From the IMG/VR virus record IMGVR_UViG_3300028840_003441, positions 1 through 42,432 of that record: a DNA stretch of 42,432 nucleotides. One strand, given 5' to 3'. The notes beneath the pieces were generated by a model that was not told the origin of the DNA, ran no database searches, and saw only the letters and a list, made by a program, of their open reading frames with translations. The position numbers and the translations under genes are program-made. Positions 24,288 through 31,740 of the stretch are shown piece by piece. The DNA comes from a virus. Position 1 is the first letter of the stretch. Each line of letters begins with the position of its first letter.

Positions 24288-24685
24288 GCGTCGTCACCTT
24301 CCGACTTTATCAAGTCATTGATGCGATCGTCGCACGCTTTCTTGAGCTCCGAGCTCTCGGTCTTGTCCGCCCAATCACGCAAGAGCTTGACGCTTCCGCA
24401 CTTGAAAATCCGCGTGTTAGCCTCGACTTTGGTCAAGCTGTCGAGACCGGCGTCGAGCGGCTTGGCGGTGCCCGCCCCCTTGTCCTTCAAAATCTCGGAC
24501 AAGTGCCAGATCTTCACGCACTTCACCGTCAAGCACTTCCTCCAGTACCACTCGGGAACATTGTTCTCGCCTGGCAAGAGGGCGAGACCCGCGGCCAACT
24601 TTGGGTCCTTGCTCGGAAAACCGGGCAGTTGCACCATAGAAGGCCGCGTATTCTCGATCACTAGGTTTTTATCTTTGCTGCTCAT
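24284..24685 (-). CDS. small head/neck-region structural protein, 133 aa
   Basis: The protein lies immediately downstream of the major capsid gene and upstream of the DUF4054 connector. It begins with a short basic part, then VIENTRPSMVQLPG, a LAAGLALLPGENNVPEWYW strand and a helical Lys-rich C-terminus. The ENTRPS and LLPG-NNVP stretch is common in small capsid-region proteins of environmental myophages, which have no agreed name. AAAGGATA precedes the ATG. It may be a capsid accessory or head-completion protein. Confidence 0.6.
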   Translation of the reverse strand: MSSKDKNLVIENTRPSMVQLPGFPSKDPKLAAGLALLPGENNVPEWYWRKCLTVKCVKIWHLSEILKDKGAGTAKPLDAGLDSLTKVEANTRIFKCGSVKLLRDWADKTESSELKKACDDRINDLIKSEGDDA

Positions 24686-24725
24686 GGTCCTTGCTATCCT
24701 TTCCTTTATCGTTGCGCTGTAGGGC

Positions 24726-25664
24726 TTAGAGCCCGTCCATATACCCCATACCGATCGGGTAGTAGACGATCACGCCGCCCGTTCTCGCATGCACGGGCAC
24801 TTGGAAAGCGAGATTCTTGTTTTGGGGCGGCAACTGCTCGAATTCCTGCGGTACTTCGAGCGTGAGCACTTCGGGGTCTCGCTTGTAGCAAATCGCCCGC
24901 GGGCCGGTGCCGGCAGCGTCCGCGGTCCCGAGCTTGTACCACGAGCCCACATTTTTAATGTAAGGACTCGAAGCGAGAAACGCTTGAAGCGCGGTCGTGT
25001 TCGTGTCGCCGGTCGTACTGATACGCTTATTCGCGAATCTGTTGTAATTCGTGACATCGAGAATGACAGTATCAGGGATGATGGTCTCTTTGTTGGCAAT
25101 CACGATCGAGCTCGCGAAGTGCATCATATCAGCGACCATCTGCTCGCCGGTGGCCGTGGACCAAGTCCCCGTCACGGGCGAAACAAGGGAAACGTTCGCG
25201 TTATTCGCGATACCGGTCAGACCTGCGTTCGCGTTTCCGAGTGCGGCGATCGCGTCGATCTGCAGTTCGATCGCCTTGCGCGCCGCGTTTGCCCTGCGCT
25301 GGTCAAGCCGCGAGTTCGCCATCGCTGACCGTCGCAAGTCTTGAAGTGAATATTGATACGCCGCGCCGAGCCCCTTGACTTTTTGCTGGAATTCTTCGAC
25401 TAGCGCATCAATAAGCGGAAGGTCATCCGCATAGTTCGAAATGATTTGAGCCATGCCGAACTCGTCCCACTGTCGGTAAGCGATCGTTTCCGCGCCCGGG
25501 TCGGCTTCGTTTGAAACCGGACAGTAGAGCCGCCCTTTCAGCTCCGGATAGAGCACGTCATAGGTCTTTGTTTTAACGTACTCGAGTTGCTTCTCGAGCA
25601 CCGCGTTGAACTTCGCGTCCATTCGGAGCCCGATCGCCATCAAAATTGTAGCCAAGTAGTTCAT
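24726..25664 (-). CDS. major capsid protein (DUF2184-like, HK97 fold)
   Basis: The 312-residue form starts at an ATG with AAAGGAGC seven bases upstream; a longer frame would overlap the cement gene. The DUF2184 pattern is clear: YPELKGRLYCPVSNEADPGAETIAYRQWDEFGMAQIISNYADDLP, FQQKVKGLGAAYQYSLQDLRRSAM, DAIAALGNANAGLTGIANN, and the C-terminal FQVPVHARTGGVIVYYPIGMGYMDG. It forms the icosahedral shell and is matured by the DUF2213 protease encoded upstream. Confidence 0.93.
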   Translation of the reverse strand: MNYLATILMAIGLRMDAKFNAVLEKQLEYVKTKTYDVLYPELKGRLYCPVSNEADPGAETIAYRQWDEFGMAQIISNYADDLPLIDALVEEFQQKVKGLGAAYQYSLQDLRRSAMANSRLDQRRANAARKAIELQIDAIAALGNANAGLTGIANNANVSLVSPVTGTWSTATGEQMVADMMHFASSIVIANKETIIPDTVILDVTNYNRFANKRISTTGDTNTTALQAFLASSPYIKNVGSWYKLGTADAAGTGPRAICYKRDPEVLTLEVPQEFEQLPPQNKNLAFQVPVHARTGGVIVYYPIGMGYMDGL

Positions 25665-25678
25665 TTTCTTTGCTCCTT

Positions 25679-26812
25679 TTACGGCAAGTTGACTTCGAGC
25701 AAGCCGTAGTAAACGGACCCGATTGTTTCGGACGCCTTCCACTGCATACCTGTCATGAGTTGATAGTCGGCGTTCGCCGTGGCTCGAAACGAGCCAAGCG
25801 TGTTCGCTGGCGCCGCGGCGCCGTTCTGATAGCGCACGTATACGCCTTTGCTCAAGTCGTCAACTGCGTCCGCGGACACGACCCAAACCAAGCCCTTGCG
25901 CATGACGGTGACCGAATCCTTGTCAGCGTAACCGCCGTAAGTGGACGCGATCGGCTCTTTGGTCACGTCCGCGATCGCGATGCCTCGGAAATTGGTAGGC
26001 GCCAGGTCACCGGCGGACGGCGCGGAAATGGTCTCGACGCTGAGACCGAGCTTGGCGAGCATTGTGCCCGAAATGAAATCGAGTTCCGAGCCTGTCCCGT
26101 AAGTGGGCGACTGAATGGTTGGCACGCCACCGGAAACGCTCACGAGCGCGGTACTGTCGCCCTCGATAAGAGTCTCGATTTCGGCCGCGGTCACCGCGTC
26201 CGCGTTCACCGCGTCGCCGGTGCCCGCTACCGCGGTCGCCCAAGTCGTGCCGGAATCGACGGGCGTGATCGCGATACTCGAGCCCGTGCCTTCGGTGTCG
26301 GAAGTTCCAACGACATCCGAGCCGACGACGGTAAACGAGGCGCCTTCTACCTGCGCGTTCAAAGCCGCGGCCACTTGCAAAGCCGTGGTTGTCGACGCCG
26401 GATACGTGACGACCTGCGCAGCGCCGCCGTCCACGACCACGCTATCTTTGAGCCCGTCTTGGTCACTGAGCGGCCAAGAATTGCTTGAAGTTTGGGACCC
26501 CGCCGCTGCGTTGAAAGTGATGGTGGCGTTTCCTACGTTGTCAACGTCGAGCACGAAAGCGTCACCGTCTACGAGCGCGTAGGTCTCCGCGTCGCATGCT
26601 TTCTTCGCGGGCCCTTGGTCTCCCGAGGTCGGCAACTTACAGCGCTGATTACCTAGGGAGACCTCGTTGTCGGCATAGATTGACACCGCTTTGCCGAAGG
26701 GGATTTCGCCGCTTCCTAGCAAGCTTTCGAAAGTGGTGGGATATTCGCCGGACGCGTGAACTTTTCCCTCATACGCTCGAGCCGGCTGGTCTGCTACGGA
26801 TGTTTGAGACAT
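25679..26812 (-). CDS. capsid cement/decoration protein with large insertion
   Basis: The N-terminus (QPARAYEGKVHASGEYPTTFESLLGSGEIPFGKAVS) and the last ~100 residues (RGIAIADVTKEP, KDSVTVMRKGLVWVVSADAVDDLSKGVYVRYQN, WKASETIGSVYYGLLEVNLP) match the phage structural cement family that lies before the major capsid gene. At 377 residues it is about twice the usual size, because residues ~75-270 hold an alanine/threonine-rich beta insertion. This insertion resembles the inserted domain of the sheath protein. It probably projects from the capsid surface. AAGGAG lies eight bases before the ATG. Confidence 0.8.
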   Translation of the reverse strand: MSQTSVADQPARAYEGKVHASGEYPTTFESLLGSGEIPFGKAVSIYADNEVSLGNQRCKLPTSGDQGPAKKACDAETYALVDGDAFVLDVDNVGNATITFNAAAGSQTSSNSWPLSDQDGLKDSVVVDGGAAQVVTYPASTTTALQVAAALNAQVEGASFTVVGSDVVGTSDTEGTGSSIAITPVDSGTTWATAVAGTGDAVNADAVTAAEIETLIEGDSTALVSVSGGVPTIQSPTYGTGSELDFISGTMLAKLGLSVETISAPSAGDLAPTNFRGIAIADVTKEPIASTYGGYADKDSVTVMRKGLVWVVSADAVDDLSKGVYVRYQNGAAAPANTLGSFRATANADYQLMTGMQWKASETIGSVYYGLLEVNLP

Positions 26813-26828
26813 TTTTTCAATCTCCTTA

Positions 26829-26845
26829 GAGCCCTCGTGGGGCTC
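26829..26845. other. hairpin between protease and cement genes
   Basis: GAGCCC and GGGCTC form a 6-bp stem around a 5-base loop, in the 43-base gap between the protease/scaffold gene and the cement gene. On the minus-strand transcript it stands just before the cement AAGGAG site. There is no U-run. It could be an mRNA-processing, attenuating or stabilising element, given the need for much more cement and capsid than protease. Confidence 0.35.
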
Positions 26846-26855
26846 CTTCTTGGGT

Positions 26856-28091
26856 TTAAGCTTCGGCCGTCTCTTTCGACGCGTCCAAGCGTTTTTCGTA
26901 CAATTTCCGATTGCGTTCCATCATGCGCTCGCGCGCGGTGTCGGGCGTGTCGTCGGCGGCGTCCGCCTTCGGTTTCGGGTCCGCGCCCACGCTGCGCGCG
27001 CCTTCGTCGCCGGTGTCGGTGTCGCCGGCGGTGTCGGTCGCCGGCTCTTTGCGGGATTCCGCTGCGAAGACTCCATTGACGAAAGAGTCCTCTTTCCCGT
27101 CGAAGGCCTCTTTTTCGTAGCCCCTCTTGGCGAGCGCCTCGACTTTGAGCTCGCGCGCGGTCTTGCCGTCGGTCTTGATTTCGGGGTCGAGCTTCTTGAC
27201 TTGCTCCACGAGGTCAACGCGCTCGTTGACCGCTTGCTCGAGCAGCTCGGGCGACTGCGCGGCGTCGAGCTTCTCTTTCAGCTCTTTGACCTCTTTCTCG
27301 CTCGCTGTGCGCTCCCCTTCGAGCTCGGCGACGAGCTCTTTACCGTCTTTGTGCTCTTGCTTCAAGCGCTCGAGCGCCGCCTTGAAGTTGGCCGCGAGCG
27401 GCTCGGCGATTTCGACCTCGTACTCGACGCCATCCAAATGAATCTTGATTTTCATGCCTTTTACCTCTTTTTTCGGTTTATGCTCGGGCGGCTCGCCGCT
27501 TTGGAAGGCGGCGCCGTCTTCGATTCCGTCCATATGCAAGGCAACTTCATTGCCCGATCGCCCTGCGTCCTTCGGCAAAATAGCCAAGTGATTGTAAACG
27601 ATGCCCCGTTGTATGCCGTCGTAGCGCTCGCCCTGGTAGACCCCGGGCGAGTCTTCCACGAAGCACGTGTAACCGGGCGAGAGCTCGCGCCGATCGCCTT
27701 TTTCAACGAGGGCGATCGCGTTTTCGTCCTGAATCACGAGCGAGCCCTTAACGAACTGCGCCTCTTCTCGCACATCTTCTTTGACAAAGCCGACTTGCAC
27801 GCTCTTGACGTTTTGCGGGGTAACCATGCCGATATGAAGGTCGGTAATCGGGGCGCCTTTGAGCGACTCGAGTGACGCGGCGTCGAAGACTTCTTCGGGC
27901 AAGCGAAGCTCTTTAAAAGTGGTTCCGTCGGCGCGCTTGTACTCGAGCACGCCCGTTCGGGTCAAGTTGCCCGAAACGCGCAAGAAACCTTGCGGTGTTC
28001 GGGTCGGTTTATCGCTCAAGTTTGAGTAGTCGAAGCGCTGGAATCTTTTGGGCGCGTCCGCGGAATCGAACCTTTGAAGCCTTTTGACCAT
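26856..28091 (-). CDS. prohead protease with scaffold domain (DUF2213-like)
   Basis: The 411-residue protein has a DUF2213 protease N-terminus: LQRFD, TPQGFLRVSGNLTRTGVLEYKRADGTTFKELRLPEEVFD, LKGAPITDLHIGMVTPQN, and RRELSPGYTCFVED. A linker of Pro/Lys leads to a ~110-residue Glu/Lys coiled coil and an Asp/Thr-rich tail, the scaffold half. The enzyme cleaves scaffold and capsid during maturation. No convincing Shine-Dalgarno sequence precedes the ATG, which is unusual in this genome. Confidence 0.88.
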   Translation of the reverse strand: MVKRLQRFDSADAPKRFQRFDYSNLSDKPTRTPQGFLRVSGNLTRTGVLEYKRADGTTFKELRLPEEVFDAASLESLKGAPITDLHIGMVTPQNVKSVQVGFVKEDVREEAQFVKGSLVIQDENAIALVEKGDRRELSPGYTCFVEDSPGVYQGERYDGIQRGIVYNHLAILPKDAGRSGNEVALHMDGIEDGAAFQSGEPPEHKPKKEVKGMKIKIHLDGVEYEVEIAEPLAANFKAALERLKQEHKDGKELVAELEGERTASEKEVKELKEKLDAAQSPELLEQAVNERVDLVEQVKKLDPEIKTDGKTARELKVEALAKRGYEKEAFDGKEDSFVNGVFAAESRKEPATDTAGDTDTGDEGARSVGADPKPKADAADDTPDTARERMMERNRKLYEKRLDASKETAEA

Positions 28092-28183
28092 ACTTTAAAA
28101 ATGAGTGCTTTTGGGGCGAGAGTCAACAAAAAATTACAGTGGTAACGTAATTGAAATAAAGTTGCAACGAAAAAGGCGAGTGT
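28092..28183 (-). promoter_or_regulatory. intergenic segment upstream of protease, possible promoter
   Basis: This 92-base AT-rich gap is one of the longer ones inside the structural arm. On the minus strand it holds TGTAAT (five of six bases of a -10 box), a TTGACT, and an interrupted inverted repeat ATTAC/GTAAT. No well-spaced -35/-10 pair was found. It may carry a promoter for capsid genes, but the evidence is weak. Confidence 0.25.
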
Positions 28184-29059
28184 TTACGCGGCTTTGTCCC
28201 AGTCTTTACCTAAAAGGTGCTCTAAGTCGGGTTCGGACGAGCAACGACAATGAACCTCTTGACCTGGATTCTGACCGCCCGGGGGGCCCTTGCTCCAAAA
28301 GTAGCTTTTGCCCTCACGCGCTCGGTGTTTCGCTCTCACGGCTTCGTCTTTGCTTGTCCGCCAAATATACTTTTCGATACCTGCGTTTTCGTTTTTGACC
28401 CGGTCAAGTTGCCCGTTTAGTTTGAGCGTTTGGTCGACGGCGATGAGCGACGCGCGGTTCACGCTCGACTTCATTATCTTGGCTATGGCTCGGGTAATGT
28501 CGGAAGCGCGCGAGCCGTCCCTTAAAGATCTGTAGAGGAGCGCCTTTATTTTCTGCAACTGCTCGACGTTCACGTTTTTTATCAGCTCGAGATTCTCGAC
28601 GGTCCAACCGTTCACGATGCCGAGTTCGGTGCCCGCGGGCAAGTTGTTGATTCCTAGAATCCTATAAACCTTCTTTTTGTCGAACTTTTTCTCGTTCCAA
28701 AGGGCAATGTCGTTGCCTTGCTTGTTGATTCCCACGACCAAGCGCTCGGGATTTAGAAAGTTGTCGATGACGCCCTCGACACGGAGCGCGGTCTTGAAGG
28801 TCTCCGTGATTAGGTCGTCAAGCGCGTCTTGTCGTAGCTCGAACAAAGTCTTTTTCAGCGGGTTCAAAATCTCGCGGATTCGCCGGTTGACCTCTTTTTG
28901 CGCTCGAGTCAAAAAAGCCGAGTATCGCGTCGCAAGCGCCTTCGGCACGGGCGGGCGGTCTTGGCTCAATACTTCGAGCGTGCGGGCGGTAACGCGCTCT
29001 TGCTTGAAACGCTTCAAGCGCTCCGCGAGTATGATCGATTTTAATGGGTCGCGCGGCAT
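28184..29059 (-). CDS. head morphogenesis protein (SPP1 gp7/Mu gpF-like)
   Basis: The 291-residue form starts at an ATG that overlaps the portal stop (TAATG); a longer frame is arginine-rich antisense-like sequence and is rejected. The C-terminus has the family signature W-RTSKDE-x-VR-x-KH-x5-GK, followed by PPGGQNPGQEVHCRC. The N-terminal two-thirds is helical. Members associate with the portal and may be injected or help capsid assembly. The position right after the portal gene is typical. Confidence 0.88.
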   Translation of the reverse strand: MPRDPLKSIILAERLKRFKQERVTARTLEVLSQDRPPVPKALATRYSAFLTRAQKEVNRRIREILNPLKKTLFELRQDALDDLITETFKTALRVEGVIDNFLNPERLVVGINKQGNDIALWNEKKFDKKKVYRILGINNLPAGTELGIVNGWTVENLELIKNVNVEQLQKIKALLYRSLRDGSRASDITRAIAKIMKSSVNRASLIAVDQTLKLNGQLDRVKNENAGIEKYIWRTSKDEAVRAKHRAREGKSYFWSKGPPGGQNPGQEVHCRCSSEPDLEHLLGKDWDKAA

Positions 29060-30588
29060 TATTCGCCGCCGTCGGTGTCGGTGTCGGTGTCGATGTCGGG
29101 CTCGTCTTCGAGCGCTTCTTCGGTGCCCGACTCGAGTATGTGGACGCGCGCCGCGGTGTCGATAGTGGTTTCGCCGCTCCACCCGTCCGGACGGAAGCGA
29201 GAGAGCGCCACTTCTTCGGGCAGTAGTACCCCGTTCGTTAAGTAGACGTTATCGGTGCGTGACTGTAGCTCGCGAATCTCGGCTTCCTCTTTCGGGGTCA
29301 TTTGCCAAAGTGACGGATACTGAAGAGACCAACTATCAGGCACCTTGCCTTTAGTGGGCCCGCTTTTCGAAAGCATAATCAGTTCATGAACGCGGCGAAG
29401 CTTTGGATCGAGTTCGTTCTCACGCTTGGTTCGGATGGTATCGTAAAACCATCGAATGTCGGAATCGCCGGTGGCATCCATACCGGCGGGAGACTGACCC
29501 ATCAAAATCGTTACCGGTATGCGGGCGCAAGCCGAAAGACGCAACATAAGCATAATATAGGGCTTGTCGATGCCCGACCAATTGAAGTTTTCGCGGGCGT
29601 ATTCTTCAGTCTCGCGGTCTATCACAACCGATCTCGCGTTGCTCTTTGCCATGTCAACGAGCTCGAGCCGCGTTTGGATAGTGGCGAGCTCGCTTTGCGC
29701 GAGCGCCTCGATCAAGCCGTCCATCTTAAAGACGCCCACGTTTGCGTCTTGCAAAATGTGCGTGAGCGCCGACCAACCTATTCCAAACTGTTGCAAGACG
29801 GTATGACACCGTTGCAAAAGACTTCGATGCCACCCGTTGTTGCGCTGTCGCTCTCGGGTCGTGGTACGCACGCCGCCGAAGATTACCATTCTAGACTCGT
29901 GCACTTCTACGGCGCCCGTGAAAGCGCTCCTCTTCTTGTCGATGTCGTTTGCATTGAACTCGGCGAGCGCCGCGGTCGGGACCGCATCCGGCGTCACGAG
30001 ATAGGTCGCGGGGTAGCCGAACTTGGGCGCGGTCGGGTCACTGTACCACTTGAGCGGCACCAAATAGCGCTTGTCAAGCACGTTCATGTGGTCGAAAGTG
30101 GTTATCCGTTTTTCGTCCAAAGGCAAGGCGAGCTCGTTATCTCTCGCCCCGTCATCACATCCGAGATAGATGCCGGCACCGCCGAAGACACGCGCCCACG
30201 TTTCCGCTTCGATAAACTTCCCTTGCGTGTTCATCGCCTTGGCCGCTTCTTTGACCGCGTTCGCGGTCTCGTTCGCTCTCGCGGCTTCTTCGTCGATGTC
30301 GTCGCTTTCGTCAGACACATCGATTTTGACGCTGTAGCCTTGGCGCAGCATTTCATCGGGCACGGTGTCGGCAATGGTCGCGGCCATGTCTTCACCGTTG
30401 TAGAGCGCTTCAAGCTGGTCATCCGATAGGCGCGTGTCGGCTGCGAACGTCGTTGCGGTCGCCTTGTCGCGGTCGGTTCCGAAGCCGGTGAAGGGGTTTT
30501 GCCAAGCATCCGTCCGAAGCAAGCTCATAGCCTTCTTCATTCGCGTGACGCCGCCGAAAACCGGCACTTTCTCGTTTAGTTCGGGCAT
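29059..30588 (-). CDS. portal protein (DUF1073-like)
   Basis: The 509-residue form begins MPELNEKVPVFGG at an ATG preceded by AGGAG eight bases upstream. It shows the DUF1073 portal pattern: DQLEALYNGEDMAATIADTVPDEMLRQGYSV, FGGAGIYLG, ALTHILQDANVGVFKM, ARIPVTILMGQSPAGMDATGDSDIRWFYD, and a C-terminal acidic Asp/Thr tail. The dodecameric portal is the DNA entry and exit channel and docks the terminase. A longer frame to 30654 overlaps the upstream gene and lacks a ribosome-binding site. Confidence 0.92.
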   Translation of the reverse strand: MPELNEKVPVFGGVTRMKKAMSLLRTDAWQNPFTGFGTDRDKATATTFAADTRLSDDQLEALYNGEDMAATIADTVPDEMLRQGYSVKIDVSDESDDIDEEAARANETANAVKEAAKAMNTQGKFIEAETWARVFGGAGIYLGCDDGARDNELALPLDEKRITTFDHMNVLDKRYLVPLKWYSDPTAPKFGYPATYLVTPDAVPTAALAEFNANDIDKKRSAFTGAVEVHESRMVIFGGVRTTTRERQRNNGWHRSLLQRCHTVLQQFGIGWSALTHILQDANVGVFKMDGLIEALAQSELATIQTRLELVDMAKSNARSVVIDRETEEYARENFNWSGIDKPYIMLMLRLSACARIPVTILMGQSPAGMDATGDSDIRWFYDTIRTKRENELDPKLRRVHELIMLSKSGPTKGKVPDSWSLQYPSLWQMTPKEEAEIRELQSRTDNVYLTNGVLLPEEVALSRFRPDGWSGETTIDTAARVHILESGTEEALEDEPDIDTDTDTDGGE

Positions 30589-30599
30589 GGTGGTTGCTC

Positions 30600-31514
30600 C
30601 TAAAATTGATAGGGCATTATCGCGCCCTTGCCTTTGAATAGCTCCGCGGGCCAAAGCTTCCGCGCCGCGCGCCTTGTTCGTTGATACCTACCATTTTTGA
30701 TTGTGTAGTGCCATCGACCATAACGCGCTTTTCCGAGTCTCCTTATTAGAGCTTTGGCGAAATCGCGCGGATTGTCAAGCGGGTCCGCTTCATCGACCGC
30801 CTTGCAAAGGCGACGAAACGCGGCGCCCGGGGCGTTGACCGAGTGAGACCAGTAAACAGCGAGAGCGAGGTCTTTTTCGATGCCGAGATCGATCATTTCC
30901 GCACGTTGCAGCCAAGCGCCGCCATAGACCGCGGCTCGAATAGACTGATCGCTGCAGCGAACAGAAAAGCGCAAGCGTTGACGCTCTCTATCAAGGCACC
31001 AATTTTTGCCCGCTCGCTTTTGAATCTCGAACGTTGCCGGATTGGAAAAGCACTCGTGAAAGAGCCAAGCCCATTCTTCGGCGCGCTTTCGGTCGGGCCC
31101 GCGAAGGGGCATGACGCCATTGCGGGCGCCCGTGAACTCGTGGCGAATGCGAGCTCGCCTTGCACTGCGATCGGTTTCGAGGTCTACTAACTCGCCCGCC
31201 GTCCCGAGCCAAAAGCCCCTTTCTTTTAGCTTCTCGAATAACTCATCACCTACGGGGAAAGTGTCAACGAGCCGCCACAAAGGCCCCTGCCCCTTCGCTC
31301 TCGGGTAACAAGCAACGGCTTGGTGAAGGCCCGCGGTCATGCCCGTGCCGTCGTAGTTTTGGACGGTGCCGAACACGCCGCCCGATTCTACCGTCGCCGT
31401 GAGCCACTCGACGCGGTTTAGATGGCCTATAGACGCAAGCGCCCCGGGCGTCTCGATCGGCACCTTGCCCTTGATTCGGACGCCGGCAAAATTCTTGAAC
31501 TTGATTCTTTTCAT
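30600..31514 (-). CDS. lysozyme-like putative peptidoglycan hydrolase, 304 aa
   Basis: Located between the terminase and portal genes. The N-terminal region has ATVESGGVFGTVQNYDGTGMTAGLHQAVA: an ESGG motif with a candidate catalytic Glu, then an aromatic/Gly stretch and a Gly-x-x-Gln. This is the layout of lysozyme-superfamily transglycosylase/muramidase domains (E-SGG ... YD-x2-G-x-T-x-G-x-x-Q). The remaining ~220 residues are helical and basic, with WAWLFHECF and YGRWHYTIKNGRY segments. No signal peptide is visible, so export would need a holin or packaging in the virion. A virion-associated lysin for genome entry is plausible. The family is inferred from this one motif region. Confidence 0.52.
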   Translation of the reverse strand: MKRIKFKNFAGVRIKGKVPIETPGALASIGHLNRVEWLTATVESGGVFGTVQNYDGTGMTAGLHQAVACYPRAKGQGPLWRLVDTFPVGDELFEKLKERGFWLGTAGELVDLETDRSARRARIRHEFTGARNGVMPLRGPDRKRAEEWAWLFHECFSNPATFEIQKRAGKNWCLDRERQRLRFSVRCSDQSIRAAVYGGAWLQRAEMIDLGIEKDLALAVYWSHSVNAPGAAFRRLCKAVDEADPLDNPRDFAKALIRRLGKARYGRWHYTIKNGRYQRTRRAARKLWPAELFKGKGAIMPYQF

Positions 31515-31524
31515 CTTCCGCCCC

Positions 31525-31740
31525 TTACTCACTTTTTAGTAGCTCTTCTAAAAATGCAATTCTAGACGTTAACTCCGCTCTTTCTACTTCTAGTTTTACT
31601 AGCTCCTCTAGCGTAGCCCTGCGCGCTTCAAGTCTCTCTACATCTTCTCTTAAAGCGCTCTCACCTTCTTCTTCTATGGCTTCAAGACACGCTGGACAAA
31701 AGCGCATATAAAACTCGTCTTCGCATCTCTCACATTTCAT
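31525..31740 (-). CDS. zinc-ribbon plus coiled-coil protein, 71 aa
   Basis: The N-terminal CERCEDEFYMRFCPAC is a CxxC-x9-CxxC zinc knuckle. The remaining ~50 residues are a Glu/Leu-rich coiled coil (LEARRATLEELVKLEVERAEL). The ATG overlaps the terminase stop. The gene is notably rich in CTA codons and CTAG tetranucleotides compared with the terminase, suggesting insertion as a small accessory gene. The function is unknown. Confidence 0.7.
   Translation of the reverse strand: MKCERCEDEFYMRFCPACLEAIEEEGESALREDVERLEARRATLEELVKLEVERAELTSRIAFLEELLKSE

Noticed and set aside
26850-27875. 341-codon plus-strand frame opposite the protease/scaffold gene
   Set aside because: Antisense of a Glu/Lys-rich coding region; composition (Leu/Phe/Arg-rich) is that of a shadow frame.
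29386-30429. 347-codon plus-strand frame opposite the portal gene
   Set aside because: Antisense shadow of a clear DUF1073-like portal; no ribosome-binding site and arginine/histidine-rich nonsense composition.
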